A model generated the notes under the pieces. That model was not told the origin of the DNA. It searched no databases and saw nothing but the letters and a program-made list of their open reading frames with translations. Of a stretch of 64,000 nt of DNA, positions 53,096 through 63,700 are shown piece by piece. The translations under genes and the position numbers were made by a program. The first letter of the stretch is position 1; every line of letters starts with the position of its first letter. Origin of the DNA: Streptococcus sp. (lineage in GTDB: Bacteria; Bacillota; Bacilli; Lactobacillales; Streptococcaceae); contig JAUMZW010000009.1 of the NCBI GenBank assembly GCA_030527925.1, positions 1 to 64,000 of the forward strand, in the 5' to 3' direction.

Positions 53096-55624
53096 ATGGC
53101 AAATATTCTACGTACTATTATAGAGAATGATAAAGGTGAGGTAAGACGTCTTGAACGTATGGCTAAAAAGGTAGAGTCATATGCAGACGCCATGGAGCAA
53201 TTGAGTGATGAAGAATTACAGGCAAAAACTCCAGAATTTAAGGAAAGATATCAAGATGGTGAGAGTTTGGATGCTCTTTTACCAGAAGCCTTCGCTGTTG
53301 TTCGGGAAGCAGCAAAGCGTGTATTAGGTTTATATCCATATCGCGTTCAAATTATGGGTGGTATTGTCTTACATCATGGAGATGTACCAGAAATGAGAAC
53401 TGGTGAAGGTAAGACTTTAACAGCAACGATGCCAGTATATCTTAATGCCATATCAGGAGAAGGTGTTCATGTTGTTACTGTTAATGAATATTTATCAACA
53501 CGTGATGCGACAGAGATGGGTGAATTATATAGCTGGTTAGGTCTTTCAGTAGGGATTAACCTAGCTGCAAAATCTTCTTTTGAGAAACGTGAAGCTTATA
53601 ATTGTGATATTACCTATTCAACAAATTCAGAAATTGGTTTTGACTATTTACGTGATAACATGGTTACTCGTCAGGAAGATTTGGTGCAACGTCCACTAAA
53701 TTATGCTCTTGTTGATGAGGTCGATTCTGTCTTAATTGATGAAGCTAGAACACCTTTGATTGTATCAGGTCCAGTTAGCTCTGAAACCAATCAATTATAT
53801 GTTCGTGCAGATATGTTTGTTAAAACTTTGGATGAAGATGATTATATTATTGATATCCCAACGAAAACGATTGGTTTAACAGATGCAGGAATTGATAAGG
53901 CTGAATCTTATTTTAATCTAGACAATTTATATGACCTTGAAAATGTTGCATTGACACATTACATTGATAATGCTTTACGTGCCAACTATATAATGACATT
54001 GGATATCGACTATGTAGTTAGTGAAGATGATGAAATTTTAATTGTCGACCAATTTACAGGGCGTACAATGGAAGGTCGTCGTTTTTCTGATGGTTTGCAC
54101 CAAGCTATTGAAGCTAAAGAGTCAGTTCCTATTCAAGAGGAATCAAAAACAAGTGCTTCTATTACGTATCAAAATATGTTTCGTATGTATAAGAAGCTAT
54201 CTGGTATGACAGGAACTGGTAAAACAGAAGAAGAAGAGTTTAGAGAAATCTACAACATGCGAGTGATACCAATCCCGACTAATAGACCGATTGCTCGTAA
54301 GGACCATTCAGATTTATTGTATCCAACTTTAAGATCGAAATTTAGAGCAGTAGTTGCGGATGTTAAAGAGAGATATGCAACAGGTCAACCTGTACTGGTG
54401 GGGACAGTTTCTGTTGAAACCAGTGATTTATTATCTCAACTCTTAGTTGATGAAGGTGTACCACATGAAGTGTTAAATGCTAAAAATCACTTTAAAGAGG
54501 CCCAAATTATCATGAATGCAGGTCAACGTGGTGCAGTTACAATTGCAACAAATATGGCTGGTCGTGGTACAGATATTAAATTAGGTCAGGGAGTCAAAGA
54601 ACTTGGTGGTTTATGTGTGATTGGTACTGAGCGTCATGAAAGTCGTCGTATCGATAATCAATTACGTGGTCGTTCAGGACGTCAAGGAGATCCAGGAGAG
54701 TCACAGTTTTATCTCTCTTTCCAAGATGATTTGATGAAACGTTTTGGTTCAGATAGAATTAAAGCATTTTTAGATCGAATGAATCTTGATGAAGATGAAA
54801 CAGTAATTAAGTCTAAAATGTTTACACGTCAAGTTGAGTCAGCTCAAAAACGTGTAGAAGGAAATAATTATGACACACGTAAGCAAGTATTACAGTATGA
54901 TGATGTGATGCGTGAACAACGTGAAATCATATACGCCAATAGACGTGAAGTAATAACTGCAGAACGTGATCTTGAACCTGAATTAAAGGCAATGGTTAGG
55001 AGAACGATTGAGCGAGCAGTAGACTCACATTCTCGTTTAGAAGCTAAAAAGTCACAAAAAGCAATTATTAACTTTGCTCGTTCAGTGTTGTTGCCAGAAG
55101 ATGCCATTTCCTACTCTGATATCAGAGATTTAAAATCTGATGATATTAAAGCGTTATTGTATGATAAGGCAATGGAAGTTTACCAACATCAAATGTCTAA
55201 ATTACGTGATGAAGATGCTGTCATGGAATTCCAAAAAGTTTTGATATTGATGGTTGTTGATAATAAATGGACTGACCATATTGATGCATTAGACCAATTA
55301 CGTAATGCTGTAGGTTTACGTGGATATGCTCAAAATAACCCAGTTGTTGAATACCAATCAGAAGGTTTCAGAATGTTCCAAGACATGATTGGGTCAATTG
55401 AATATGATGTAACTCGTACTTTGATGAAAGCTCAAATTCATGAACAAGAACGTGAGCGTGTGAACGAACATGTAACAACGACTGCTGAAAAGAATATTGC
55501 AGCTCAGGGCTCATTATCGGAATCTTCTTTAGGTTTTGATGAAACAGTAATTAAACGTAATGATAAATGTCCATGCGGCTCAGGTAAAAAATTTAAAAAT
55601 TGTCATGGAAGAAAAAGAATTTAA
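53096..55624 (+). CDS. secA: Preprotein translocase ATPase SecA
   Basis: Motor of the Sec export pathway, acting at the membrane SecYEG channel. NBD1 has Walker A MRTGEGKT near 101-108 and the Walker B pair [16 protein letters not shown] near 207-222. The preprotein cross-linking domain follows, then NBD2 with [21 protein letters not shown] near 484. The C-terminal zinc-binding [14 protein letters not shown] near 825-838 is intact, so SecB-type or ribosome contacts are possible. Length 842. This is the housekeeping SecA; no accessory Sec genes are in the window. Confidence 0.96.
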   Translation: MANILRTIIENDKGEVRRLERMAKKVESYADAMEQLSDEELQAKTPEFKERYQDGESLDALLPEAFAVVREAAKRVLGLYPYRVQIMGGIVLHHGDVPEMRTGEGKTLTATMPVYLNAISGEGVHVVTVNEYLSTRDATEMGELYSWLGLSVGINLAAKSSFEKREAYNCDITYSTNSEIGFDYLRDNMVTRQEDLVQRPLNYALVDEVDSVLIDEARTPLIVSGPVSSETNQLYVRADMFVKTLDEDDYIIDIPTKTIGLTDAGIDKAESYFNLDNLYDLENVALTHYIDNALRANYIMTLDIDYVVSEDDEILIVDQFTGRTMEGRRFSDGLHQAIEAKESVPIQEESKTSASITYQNMFRMYKKLSGMTGTGKTEEEEFREIYNMRVIPIPTNRPIARKDHSDLLYPTLRSKFRAVVADVKERYATGQPVLVGTVSVETSDLLSQLLVDEGVPHEVLNAKNHFKEAQIIMNAGQRGAVTIATNMAGRGTDIKLGQGVKELGGLCVIGTERHESRRIDNQLRGRSGRQGDPGESQFYLSFQDDLMKRFGSDRIKAFLDRMNLDEDETVIKSKMFTRQVESAQKRVEGNNYDTRKQVLQYDDVMREQREIIYANRREVITAERDLEPELKAMVRRTIERAVDSHSRLEAKKSQKAIINFARSVLLPEDAISYSDIRDLKSDDIKALLYDKAMEVYQHQMSKLRDEDAVMEFQKVLILMVVDNKWTDHIDALDQLRNAVGLRGYAQNNPVVEYQSEGFRMFQDMIGSIEYDVTRTLMKAQIHEQERERVNEHVTTTAEKNIAAQGSLSESSLGFDETVIKRNDKCPCGSGKKFKNCHGRKRI

Positions 55625-55632
55625 AAAAGAAA

Positions 55633-55660
55633 TTGAAAAATCCATTTGAAATGATATAAT
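55633..55660 (+). promoter_or_regulatory. SigA promoter for the aroG pair
   Basis: TTGAAA (55633-55638), 16 bases, TATAAT (55655-55660). A CodY-like site AATTTTCAGACAAAA (55674-55688; 12 of 15 matches with a perfect left half) lies just after the predicted start point. The CodY part is a weak call. Confidence 0.65.
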
Positions 55661-55698
55661 AGAAACAATTTAAAATTTTCAGACAAAAGGAGAATTTA

Positions 55699-56730
55699 AT
55701 GTCTTTTATATCTTCGCAGGAGAAAATTAATTTTGATGATCTAAAATTAGAATCTACTTTATCTCAGGAAGCATTAGTTAATAAAAAACAGCGCGATAAA
55801 GAACTATTTGATATTATGACAGGAAAGGACCAACGTCTATTATTAGTCATTGGTCCTTGTTCGTCAGATAATGAAGAAGCTGTTTTAGATTATGCCCATC
55901 GGTTATCGCAACTACAAGAGCGCGTGAAGGATAAGATTTTCATGGTTATGCGTGTTTATACAGCGAAGCCTCGTACTAATGGAGATGGTTACAAGGGCTT
56001 AGTACACCAACCAGATACTGATGGTGCACCTAGCTTGATTAATGGTATTCGAGCTGTTCGTAATCTACATTATCGTGTTATCAATGAGACAGGCATAACA
56101 ACGGCAGATGAAATGCTTTATCCAGAGAATCTTCCGTTAATAGATGATTTGGTATCTTATATTGCTATTGGAGCTCGTTCTGTTGAAAATCAACAACATC
56201 GTTTTGTTGCTTCAGGAATAGATGCTCCAGTAGGAATGAAAAATCCTACATCTGGAAATTTAAATGTTATGTTTAATGCTATTTATGCTGCTCAGTCTAA
56301 GCAAAGCTTTTTATTTAATGGGTCTGAAGTTGAAACATCGGGTAATCTTGTTTCTCATGTTATTCTTCGTGGAGCAATTAATGAATATGGAAAAAATCAA
56401 CCAAATTATTATTATGATAACTTAGTAGAAACGATTGATCAGTATGAAAAAATGAATTTAAGTAATCCTTTTATTATGATTGATACTAATCATGATAATT
56501 CTGGAAAACAATATTTAGAACAGACTCGTATTGTTCGTCAAACTTTGATTAACCGAGATTGGAATGAAAAAATATCACGATATGTCAGAGGCTTTATGAT
56601 TGAATCATATCTAGAAGACGGCAGACAAGATGCTCCAGAAATTTATGGTAAATCAATTACTGATCCATGTTTAGGTTGGGATAAGACAGTGAAGTTGGTA
56701 GAAGAAATTTACACAACGTTAAGGAAGTAA
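55699..56730 (+). CDS. DAHP synthase, class I (first of tandem pair)
   Basis: Joins phosphoenolpyruvate and erythrose-4-phosphate, the first step of the shikimate pathway. AroG-type enzyme of 343 residues: LLVIGPCSSDNEEAVLDYA near 53-71, MRVYTAKPRTNGDGYKGL near 86-103, GARSVENQQHRF near 155-166, KNPTSGNLNVM near 176-186 and DTNHDNSGKQYLEQ near 262-275. It shares most of its sequence with the next gene. AAAGGAG precedes the ATG. One base separates the two genes. Confidence 0.94.
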   Translation: MSFISSQEKINFDDLKLESTLSQEALVNKKQRDKELFDIMTGKDQRLLLVIGPCSSDNEEAVLDYAHRLSQLQERVKDKIFMVMRVYTAKPRTNGDGYKGLVHQPDTDGAPSLINGIRAVRNLHYRVINETGITTADEMLYPENLPLIDDLVSYIAIGARSVENQQHRFVASGIDAPVGMKNPTSGNLNVMFNAIYAAQSKQSFLFNGSEVETSGNLVSHVILRGAINEYGKNQPNYYYDNLVETIDQYEKMNLSNPFIMIDTNHDNSGKQYLEQTRIVRQTLINRDWNEKISRYVRGFMIESYLEDGRQDAPEIYGKSITDPCLGWDKTVKLVEEIYTTLRK

Positions 56731-56731
56731 A

Positions 56732-57757
56732 ATGGGAATACATCAAAAGAGTGAATTAATTAATATCAAAGAAATTAAAGAACATGCTAAATTAACAGGG
56801 CCAGTTTTAGAGAGAAAAATTGCACGTGATAAAGAATTAGCTGCAATTATAAAGGGTGAGGATGAACGTTTATTATTGGTTATTGGGCCATGTTCATCAG
56901 ATAATGAAGAAGCTGTCATTGAGTATGCAAAACGTCTTGCAAAACTTCAAGAAGAGGTTAAAGATAAAATTTTTATGGTCATGCGTGTCTATACTGCAAA
57001 ACCACGTACGAATGGTGATGGGTATAAAGGACTTATGCATCAGCCAGATACTGGAAAGTTACCAGATTTAATAAATGGCATACATGCGGTACGTAGTTTA
57101 CATTATCGTGTCATTTCAGAAACAGGCTTAACGACAGCTGATGAGATGTTATATCCTTCAAACCTCTCTTTAGTTGATGATTTGGTGTCCTACCATGCCA
57201 TTGGAGCCCGTTCTGTTGAAGATCAAGAACATCGTTTTGTGGCTTCAGGGATTGATGCACCAGTTGGGTTAAAAAATCCTACCTCAGGTAATCTTAATGT
57301 TATGTTTAATGGAATTTATGCTGCTCAAAATAAACAAAATTTCATTTATAATAATGCTGAGGTTGATACTGATGGGAATCCATTAGCTCATGTTATTTTA
57401 CGCGGTGCGACAAATGCCTACGGCGAAAATGAGCCTAATTATTATTATGATATTTTACTTAAAGTAATTGCTCAATATAAAAATCTAGGCTTAGAAAATC
57501 CTTTTGTCGTAATTGATACAAACCATGATAATTCAGGTAAAAATTATTTAGAACAAATTCGTATTGTTCGTCAAACTTTAATAAATCGTGATTGGAATCA
57601 AGACATTAAGAAATATGTCGGTGGTTTTATGATTGAGTCTTATTTAGAAGATGGTAGACAAGATACTCCAGAAATATTCGGAAAGTCAATTACCGACCCA
57701 TGTTTAGGTTGGGATAATACGGAACAATTAATTCGTGAAATTTACGCCAATAACTAA
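56732..57757 (+). CDS. DAHP synthase, class I (second of tandem pair)
   Basis: Paralogue of the preceding gene, 341 residues, with the same motifs intact (LLVIGPCSSDNEEAVIEYA, MRVYTAKPRTNGDGYKGL, GARSVEDQEHRF, KNPTSGNLNVMFN). The N-terminal ~35 residues differ most (GIHQKSELINIKEIKEHA), the region where AroG-type enzymes bind feedback inhibitors, so the pair may differ in inhibition by aromatic amino acids. That is inference. Same operon as the first copy; a terminator follows. Confidence 0.94.
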   Translation: MGIHQKSELINIKEIKEHAKLTGPVLERKIARDKELAAIIKGEDERLLLVIGPCSSDNEEAVIEYAKRLAKLQEEVKDKIFMVMRVYTAKPRTNGDGYKGLMHQPDTGKLPDLINGIHAVRSLHYRVISETGLTTADEMLYPSNLSLVDDLVSYHAIGARSVEDQEHRFVASGIDAPVGLKNPTSGNLNVMFNGIYAAQNKQNFIYNNAEVDTDGNPLAHVILRGATNAYGENEPNYYYDILLKVIAQYKNLGLENPFVVIDTNHDNSGKNYLEQIRIVRQTLINRDWNQDIKKYVGGFMIESYLEDGRQDTPEIFGKSITDPCLGWDNTEQLIREIYANN

Positions 57758-57776
57758 AACTAAAAGAGATTATAAA

Positions 57777-57820
57777 GTGAAGCGGGGTTTGGCTAAAGCT
57801 AGAACCTGCTTCATTTTTAT
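57777..57820 (+). terminator. Terminator between the aroG pair and acpS
   Basis: TGAAGC-GG at the start pairs with CC-GCTTCA at the end across an internal GGCTAAAGCT mini-stem, followed by TTTTTATTT. It lies 19 bases after the second aroG stop. Confidence 0.7.
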
Positions 57821-57836
57821 TTGAGGTGAAAGATTA

Positions 57837-58196
57837 ATGATTATAGGACATGGAATAGACCTTCAAGAAATTTCAAGAATAGAATTAGCCTATCAAAAAA
57901 ATATAAGTTTTATTGATAAGGTCTTAACTGAAAATGAAAAGAAAAAATTTAATTCATTTGTTTCTTTCCAAAGAAAAATGGAATATTTGACGGGACGTTG
58001 GGCAGCTAAAGAGGCTTTTTCTAAAGCTTTAGGGACAGGTATTGGTCAGTTAAGTTTTCTTGATTTGGAGGTTTTATCGGATGATAATGGTGCCCCGATA
58101 TTGAGGCAGTCTGTTTTTTCAGGAAAAGTTCATCTATCGATTTCTCATACAGCAAGTTTGGCACAGGCAAGTGTCATTTTGGAGGATAAAATATGA
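57837..58196 (+). CDS. acpS: Holo-[acyl-carrier-protein] synthase
   Basis: Transfers 4'-phosphopantetheine from CoA to ACP for fatty acid synthesis. 119 residues: [15 protein letters not shown] near 2-16 with the metal-binding Asp, [21 protein letters not shown] near 46-66, and [16 protein letters not shown] near 98-113. It overlaps alr by 4 bases (ATGA). AGGTG precedes the ATG. Confidence 0.95.
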   Translation: MIIGHGIDLQEISRIELAYQKNISFIDKVLTENEKKKFNSFVSFQRKMEYLTGRWAAKEAFSKALGTGIGQLSFLDLEVLSDDNGAPILRQSVFSGKVHLSISHTASLAQASVILEDKI

Positions 58197-59311
58197 TTTC
58201 AAGTACGCATAGACCGACAAAAGTTACGATTGATCTAGATGTTATCAAAACAAATATTAGACGTGTTAAAGGGAATATTCCAAAAGATACGCAAGTTTTT
58301 GCAGTAGTTAAGGCTAATGCTTATGGACATGGGGCTGTTAAAGTAGCTCATAAGATATCGTCACTTGTGGATAAATTTTGTGTTTCTAATTTAGACGAGG
58401 CTATAGAGCTGCGAGAATCTGGAATTGAAAAAAATATACTAGTCTTGGGTGTTGTTTTACCAGATGAAGTTGAGTTGGCTAAAAAGTATCAGATAACATT
58501 AACAGTAGCCAGTCAGGAATGGTTAGATCAAGCGATGGCTCATTCAGTTGATTTAACTAACCTGTCAGTTCACTTAAAAGTTGATTCTGGTATGGGACGT
58601 ATCGGTCTTAGAACAAGTCAGGAAGCAAATAGGTTAATGTGTCAATTAAAGGAAAAAGGTGCTTTAATAGAAGGTATTTTTACACATTTTGCTACAGCTG
58701 ATGAAAGTGATGATAGTCAGTTCAATCAGCAACTAGCTTTTTTTAAGGCTTTTTTAGAAGAATTAGATACTTGTCCTAGCCTAATACATGCAAGTAATTC
58801 GGCAACAAGTCTTTGGCATTCAGATACGATTTTTAATGCTGTACGTCTAGGTATTGTTATCTATGGTTTGAATCCTAGTGGTAAGACTTTGGAGCTTCCG
58901 TACGCCATTCAACCGGCTTTAAATTTAGAAACGGCCATAATTCATGTTAAGAAAATATCACCTGGTGACCGAGTGGGCTATGGTGGAACCTATAAAGCAG
59001 ATAAGGAAGAGTTTATCGCAACCTTACCAATTGGGTATGCAGATGGTTTTATCAGACGTTTACAAGGTTTTCATGTTTTAGTTGATGGGAAGTTTTGTGA
59101 GATCATCGGACGGGTTTCAATGGACCAGACAACCATTAGACTTCCTAAATATTATCCTATAGGAACTAGGGTTGTCTTGATTGGCAAAGATAAGTCTAAT
59201 GAAATAAGTGTGACTGATATGTCTGATTATTTAGGTACCATAAATTATGAGGTTTTATGTTTATTAACGGACCGAATTCCAAGATATTATCAAAAAGAGA
59301 GTTCAAAATGA
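58193..59311 (+). CDS. alr: Alanine racemase
   Basis: PLP enzyme making D-alanine for peptidoglycan and teichoic acid. 372 residues. The PLP-binding Lys40 is in [17 protein letters not shown]; the second catalytic Tyr is in [13 protein letters not shown] near 262-274; [13 protein letters not shown] near 129-141 is typical. It is coupled to acpS and recG by ATGA overlaps, so the three genes form one tightly linked unit. Ends QKESSK. Confidence 0.96.
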   Translation: MISSTHRPTKVTIDLDVIKTNIRRVKGNIPKDTQVFAVVKANAYGHGAVKVAHKISSLVDKFCVSNLDEAIELRESGIEKNILVLGVVLPDEVELAKKYQITLTVASQEWLDQAMAHSVDLTNLSVHLKVDSGMGRIGLRTSQEANRLMCQLKEKGALIEGIFTHFATADESDDSQFNQQLAFFKAFLEELDTCPSLIHASNSATSLWHSDTIFNAVRLGIVIYGLNPSGKTLELPYAIQPALNLETAIIHVKKISPGDRVGYGGTYKADKEEFIATLPIGYADGFIRRLQGFHVLVDGKFCEIIGRVSMDQTTIRLPKYYPIGTRVVLIGKDKSNEISVTDMSDYLGTINYEVLCLLTDRIPRYYQKESSK

Positions 59312-61323
59312 ATTTATTATCTCCAATTACAGTGTTAAAAGGTATCGGATCGAAATCATCGGAAAAGTTTCATCAGTTGGGAATCTATACTATAAAAGAT
59401 TTATTTTTATATTATCCTTTTCGTTATGAAGATTTTAAAAGCAAGTCTGTTTTTGACTTAGTTGATGGTGAGAAATCAGTTATTTCAGGCGTTGTTGTGA
59501 CACCTCCGAGTGTTCAATACTATGGCTATAAACGTAATCGTTTAGTTTTTAAAATCAAACAGGATGAAGTTGTTGTTCAGATTGTGTTTTTTAATCAGCC
59601 TTATTTAGTAGATAAGGTAGAATTGGGTTCAACATTGGCTATTTTTGGGAAATGGGAAGCCAAAAAAACAACAATTACAGGAATGAAAATTTTAGCACAA
59701 GTTGTTGATGAAATGCAGCCTGTTTATCATGTGGCTAAGGGCATTACTCAAAAGGTTTTGGTTGGAGCTATACAATCGGCATTTGAATCAGGCTTATTAG
59801 AACAATTTGAAGAGTCTTTGCCAGAGGAATTACGAGAACGTTATCGATTGATTGGTAGACAAGAGGCTATTGCTTCCATGCATTTTCCTAAAGATGTAGT
59901 GATGTATAAACAAGCATTAAGGCGTTTGAAATTTGAAGAATTCTTTTATTTTCAGTTAAATTTACAACGTTTAAAGGTAAGCAGTAAGGATGTTTCTAAT
60001 GGGTTAAAAATTACTTATGATGATTTTAAAGTTAAGCAAGAGATTGAGCGTCTACCGTTTACTTTAACAGCTGGGCAGAAAGCTTCATTAGGTGAAATCT
60101 TACAGGATATGTCATCACCTAATCACATGAACCGATTATTACAAGGAGATGTTGGTTCAGGAAAAACCGTAGTTGCTGCGCTGTCAATGTATGCTGCTTA
60201 TACAGCAGGCTATCAGTCAGCTTTGATGGTTCCGACAGAAATTTTGGCGATTCAGCATGCAGATAGTTTGTCCCAACTTTTTCCAAATCTACAAATTCGA
60301 GTCTTAACTTCTGGAAGTACGGCTAAGGAAAAAAAAGAGGTCTTGGCAGATATATCTGATGGGGTAGCTGATATGGTGATTGGAACACATGCTTTGATAC
60401 AAGACTCGGTTACTTTTAAAAATCTGGGCTTTATTATCACAGATGAACAACATCGTTTTGGTGTAAATCAACGTAAAATTTTACGTGAAAAGGGACAAAA
60501 TCCAGATGTTTTGATGATGACAGCGACTCCGATTCCAAGAACATTAGCTATTACAGCGTTTGGGGATATGGATGTTTCTATTATTGATGAGTTACCGTCA
60601 GGGAGACTTCCTATTGTGACAAAATGGGTTAAACATAACCAAATGGACTCTGTATTAAATTGGATTGAAAGTGAAGTCAAAAAAGGGGTACAAGCCTATG
60701 TTGTATCACCATTGATTGAAGAATCTGATGCTCTAGATTTAAAGAATGCCATTGCTTTGTATGAGGAATTATGTCAATTTTTTGATGGAAAAGCTCAGGT
60801 AGCCTTGATGCATGGCCGCATGAAAAATGCTGAAAAAGATCATGTTATGACTGATTTTAAAGAAAATCGTATCCAAATTTTGGTATCTACAACTGTTATT
60901 GAGGTTGGTGTTAATGTTCCAAATGCAACCATAATACTAGTTATGGATGCAGATCGTTTTGGATTGAGCCAACTTCATCAGCTAAGAGGACGTGTTGGTC
61001 GTGGTTCGAAACAATCTTATGCTATTTTAGTGGCTAATCCTAAGACAGATTCGGGTAAAAATAGAATGAAGATTATGACTGAAACGACGAATGGTTTTTT
61101 ATTGGCAGAAGAAGATTTAAAAATGAGAGGTTCTGGAGAAATTTTTGGTACCCGTCAATCAGGAATCCCTGAATTTAAAGTTGCAAGTATTATTGATGAT
61201 TTTCCTATTTTAGAAGAGGCTAGAAAAGTTGCAAGTGCAATAGTGGCTAATCCTAATTGGATGGTAGATTCAAAATGGGAAGTAGTTGTTCAGAATTTAG
61301 ATGACATTCAGAATTTAGATTAA
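59308..61323 (+). CDS. recG: ATP-dependent DNA helicase RecG
   Basis: Branch-migration helicase that remodels stalled forks and Holliday junctions. Wedge (OB-fold) domain about 50-150, then SF2 motor: Walker [15 protein letters not shown] near 279-292, DEQHRFG near 380-386, TATPIPRT near 406-413 and QLRGRVGRG near 562-570. The open frame starts 17 codons earlier inside alr, but the ATG at 59308 overlaps the alr stop and gives 671 residues, the usual length. Confidence 0.95.
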   Translation: MNLLSPITVLKGIGSKSSEKFHQLGIYTIKDLFLYYPFRYEDFKSKSVFDLVDGEKSVISGVVVTPPSVQYYGYKRNRLVFKIKQDEVVVQIVFFNQPYLVDKVELGSTLAIFGKWEAKKTTITGMKILAQVVDEMQPVYHVAKGITQKVLVGAIQSAFESGLLEQFEESLPEELRERYRLIGRQEAIASMHFPKDVVMYKQALRRLKFEEFFYFQLNLQRLKVSSKDVSNGLKITYDDFKVKQEIERLPFTLTAGQKASLGEILQDMSSPNHMNRLLQGDVGSGKTVVAALSMYAAYTAGYQSALMVPTEILAIQHADSLSQLFPNLQIRVLTSGSTAKEKKEVLADISDGVADMVIGTHALIQDSVTFKNLGFIITDEQHRFGVNQRKILREKGQNPDVLMMTATPIPRTLAITAFGDMDVSIIDELPSGRLPIVTKWVKHNQMDSVLNWIESEVKKGVQAYVVSPLIEESDALDLKNAIALYEELCQFFDGKAQVALMHGRMKNAEKDHVMTDFKENRIQILVSTTVIEVGVNVPNATIILVMDADRFGLSQLHQLRGRVGRGSKQSYAILVANPKTDSGKNRMKIMTETTNGFLLAEEDLKMRGSGEIFGTRQSGIPEFKVASIIDDFPILEEARKVASAIVANPNWMVDSKWEVVVQNLDDIQNLD

Positions 61324-61606
61324 GACTTACTTAATAAAACTATAAGTTGCTTTTAAGTTATTGGGGTTATACTTATTTTATTCTATAGAAAGAAGGTAAC
61401 CAAGGATGATATTAAAAATCAAAGTAACCTATAAAAAATATTTTTCAAGAAAAATTGATTAATTTGTAACCTATCTCTCTTAGGATTCATGTTCTCCTTT
61501 ATATTCAAAATTTTAACAACTAACAATACTTAATGCTGACTAAGGTTAGATGATTCAAAAAAGGTTTAGCTCTATATAAGAGTTAAACCTTTTTAGTTGA
61601 TATTAG
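61324..61606. other. Intergenic stretch between recG and rclA, no gene seen
   Basis: About 280 bases between convergent genes. It holds one good terminator at its right end. A 15-codon open frame (from about 61406, MILKIKVTYKKYFS) with a weak AAGG upstream is the only ORF-like element; I see no reason to call it a gene. GTAACC occurs three times within 75 bases, without clear structure. No decayed gene is recognisable. Confidence 0.6.
61556..61597. terminator. Terminator after the RclA-like gene
   Basis: AAAAAGGTTTAGCTCT pairs with AGAGTTAAACCTTTTT around ATATA with one mismatch. The A/T flanks allow use from both strands; it lies 10 bases past the minus-strand stop codon. Confidence 0.85.
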
Positions 61607-62926
61607 TTAAAAATTGAATAAATCGTTGAAATTTTCAGCCATTGTAGGATGTGTAAAAATTTGGCTTTGGAAGTAAGTATATGGAATATTGTTGTCCATT
61701 GCCATCACAATAAGGTTGATAAGTTCTTCTGATTGGGCACCAAATAAAGTAGCTCCTAGTATTTGGTGTGTTTTTGCATCAACAACGACTTTGAAGAAGC
61801 CTCTTAAGTCATTATTAACATGTGCTCTAGGCATACCAGCAACATCAAGACGATTAGCTTTGTAATCTATGTTTTGTTCCTTAGCTGTTTTTTCATCAAT
61901 ACCAACACGTGATAGTGGTGGATTGATAAAGGTTGTTGAAGGGAAAAATGTCCTATTTTTACGACTATATTGTGTGTTTCCGTTTAAATAGTGATAAACA
62001 ATACGATAGTCATCTAATGAAATGTATGTAAACTGTGGTCCACCATTGACATCTCCAACAGCAAAAATTCCAGGGACACTTGTTTCACAAAATTCGTTAA
62101 CTAATATCGCACCTCTAGCGTCTTGTTTAATATTAGTATTTTCCAAACCTAATTTTTCAGTATTGGCTTTTCTTCCTGTGGCATATAGTAGAGCATCGAA
62201 GGTAAATTCCCCTTTATCAGTTATTAGGATAACAGTATCCTTATTATCTTGTACAGATTTGATTTGAGAAGCAAGTTCAAATGTGATTCCTTGTTCTTCT
62301 AAGTAGTGTTGAGCTAAGTCAGAAACTTCCTCTTCTTCTCTTCCAAATAGTCGGTCAACACTATCAAATACGGTAACGCTGGAACCTAATGTAGCGTAGA
62401 GATTAGCAAATTCAAGACCGATATTTCCTCCTCCAATAATTCCTAAACGTTTTGGTTGCTCTTTGAGGTTTTGAATACCGGTTGAATCATAAGTAAATTG
62501 ACTTTCTTTTAATCCTGGAATAGGTAAGATATTTGAAACAGCCCCAGTGTTAATAATGATGTATTCAGCAGTAAGTTCTTCGCTTTCGTTAGTTGAGCTG
62601 ATTTTTATAATCTTATCAGATATAAATTCAGCCCTAGCAGTATAGAGGTCAACTTCTTGTTTATTAGCAAGCATGTCATGATTTTTTTGACGTAACTTTT
62701 GTGTAACGTTTTCTTTTTTTGACATAGCCTGATTAAAATCATCTCCTGATTTAGCTGCTTGAATTAATACTTTTGTAGGAATACATCCGATGTTGATACA
62801 AGTTCCACCATACATTTTAGGATTCTCTTCAATAATAGCAACATTTTTTCCATCGCTTGAAAGGCGTCCAGCTAGTGTTTTACCAGCTTTACCAAAGCCA
62901 ATTATAATATAATCGTAAGATTTCAT
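61607..62926 (-). CDS. RclA-like flavoprotein disulfide reductase
   Basis: Pyridine nucleotide-disulfide oxidoreductase, 439 residues. FAD site IIIGFGKAGKTLAGRL near 7-22; redox pair Cys43 and Cys48 in GGTCINIGCIPTKVL; NAD(P) site LGIIGGGNIGLEFANLYATLG near 161-181; FAVGDVNGGPQFTYISLDDYR near 290-310; C-terminal QIFTHPTMAENFNDLF. It resembles E. coli RclA (reactive chlorine resistance, copper reductase) in the IGFGKAGKT start, the redox motif and the HPxMxExxNDLF end. Substrate by homology only. It has its own promoter. Confidence 0.85.
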   Translation of the reverse strand: MKSYDYIIIGFGKAGKTLAGRLSSDGKNVAIIEENPKMYGGTCINIGCIPTKVLIQAAKSGDDFNQAMSKKENVTQKLRQKNHDMLANKQEVDLYTARAEFISDKIIKISSTNESEELTAEYIIINTGAVSNILPIPGLKESQFTYDSTGIQNLKEQPKRLGIIGGGNIGLEFANLYATLGSSVTVFDSVDRLFGREEEEVSDLAQHYLEEQGITFELASQIKSVQDNKDTVILITDKGEFTFDALLYATGRKANTEKLGLENTNIKQDARGAILVNEFCETSVPGIFAVGDVNGGPQFTYISLDDYRIVYHYLNGNTQYSRKNRTFFPSTTFINPPLSRVGIDEKTAKEQNIDYKANRLDVAGMPRAHVNNDLRGFFKVVVDAKTHQILGATLFGAQSEELINLIVMAMDNNIPYTYFQSQIFTHPTMAENFNDLFNF

Positions 62927-62952
62927 TATTTTCTCCTTTTCATTATATTAAA

Positions 62953-62981
62953 ATTATAAACATTTTAAAAAAGAAATTCAA
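62953..62981 (-). promoter_or_regulatory. SigA promoter for the RclA-like gene
   Basis: On the minus strand TTGAAT (62981-62976), 17 bases, TATAAT (62958-62953), 27 bases before the ATG, with GGAGA as ribosome site. I see no regulator dyad next to it. Confidence 0.75.
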
Positions 62982-63016
62982 ATTTTCAACACGAAGAAGG
63001 ATTTAGGATCTTTTTA

Positions 63017-63700
63017 TTATTGAAGCGCATCAATAACGAGATGTGCAACAGCTTCACCTGACATGGGATTTTGACCAGTGATTAAACGATTATCTGCGAT
63101 TGCAAAAGAAGAGAATGGTCTTTTTTTAATGAAGTGTGCACCTCGTTTTTTAGCTTCTTTTTCTGTTCCAAAGGGAACTAATTTTTGTTTACCACTAAGT
63201 ATTTCTTCGGTTTGGGTAAATCCTGTTACAGTACGTTGGTTGATAAGGAAACTTCCATCTGAGAGCCTTACATTTAATAAGCCTGCTAAACCATGACATA
63301 CAGAACTAACGATACCACCAGCTTCATAAATATCTCTTGTCAAGTCTTGTAAGGTTTGATTATCAGGGAAATCCCATACAACACCATGTCCACCAGTAAA
63401 ATAGATGGCTGCGTAATCTTGTGCATTTACTTTATTAACAGATAAGGATTGGCTTAAAGCTTGTTTTCGAAAATCATCATTTTGATAGATTTTCATAACA
63501 TCGGCTGGAGCATATATGGACTTTAAACTTCTAGGGTCTATAGGGACGTAACCACCTTCTGGACTTATATAATCAACTTTAAAGCCTGATTTAGTGATTT
63601 CCTTGACAAAATCTGTTGCCTCTGCAAGCCATAGTCCAGTTGGCTCTAGTACTTCTCCATATGTAGATTGATTTGTTAAAATAATAGCTATTTTTTTCAT
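63017..63700 (-). CDS. DJ-1/PfpI (Hsp31-like) family protein
   Basis: A 227-residue class I glutamine amidotransferase-like protein of the Hsp31/HchA branch. The nucleophile Cys135 with His136 is in SVCHGLAGLL, a Glu near 16-28 (GEVLEPTGLWLAE) completes the likely site, and the FTGGHGVVWDFPDN loop near 101-114 is typical. Family members act as methylglyoxal-handling enzymes, chaperones or stress hydrolases. Its ATG overlaps the stop codon of the upstream dehydrogenase frame (ATGA), so the genes were one operon. rclA follows 90 bases later. Confidence 0.85.
   Translation of the reverse strand: MKKIAIILTNQSTYGEVLEPTGLWLAEATDFVKEITKSGFKVDYISPEGGYVPIDPRSLKSIYAPADVMKIYQNDDFRKQALSQSLSVNKVNAQDYAAIYFTGGHGVVWDFPDNQTLQDLTRDIYEAGGIVSSVCHGLAGLLNVRLSDGSFLINQRTVTGFTQTEEILSGKQKLVPFGTEKEAKKRGAHFIKKRPFSSFAIADNRLITGQNPMSGEAVAHLVIDALQ

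Noticed and set aside
61405..61460. Short frame encoding about 15 residues after recG
   Set aside because: Weak ribosome site, no recognisable peptide and no partner gene.
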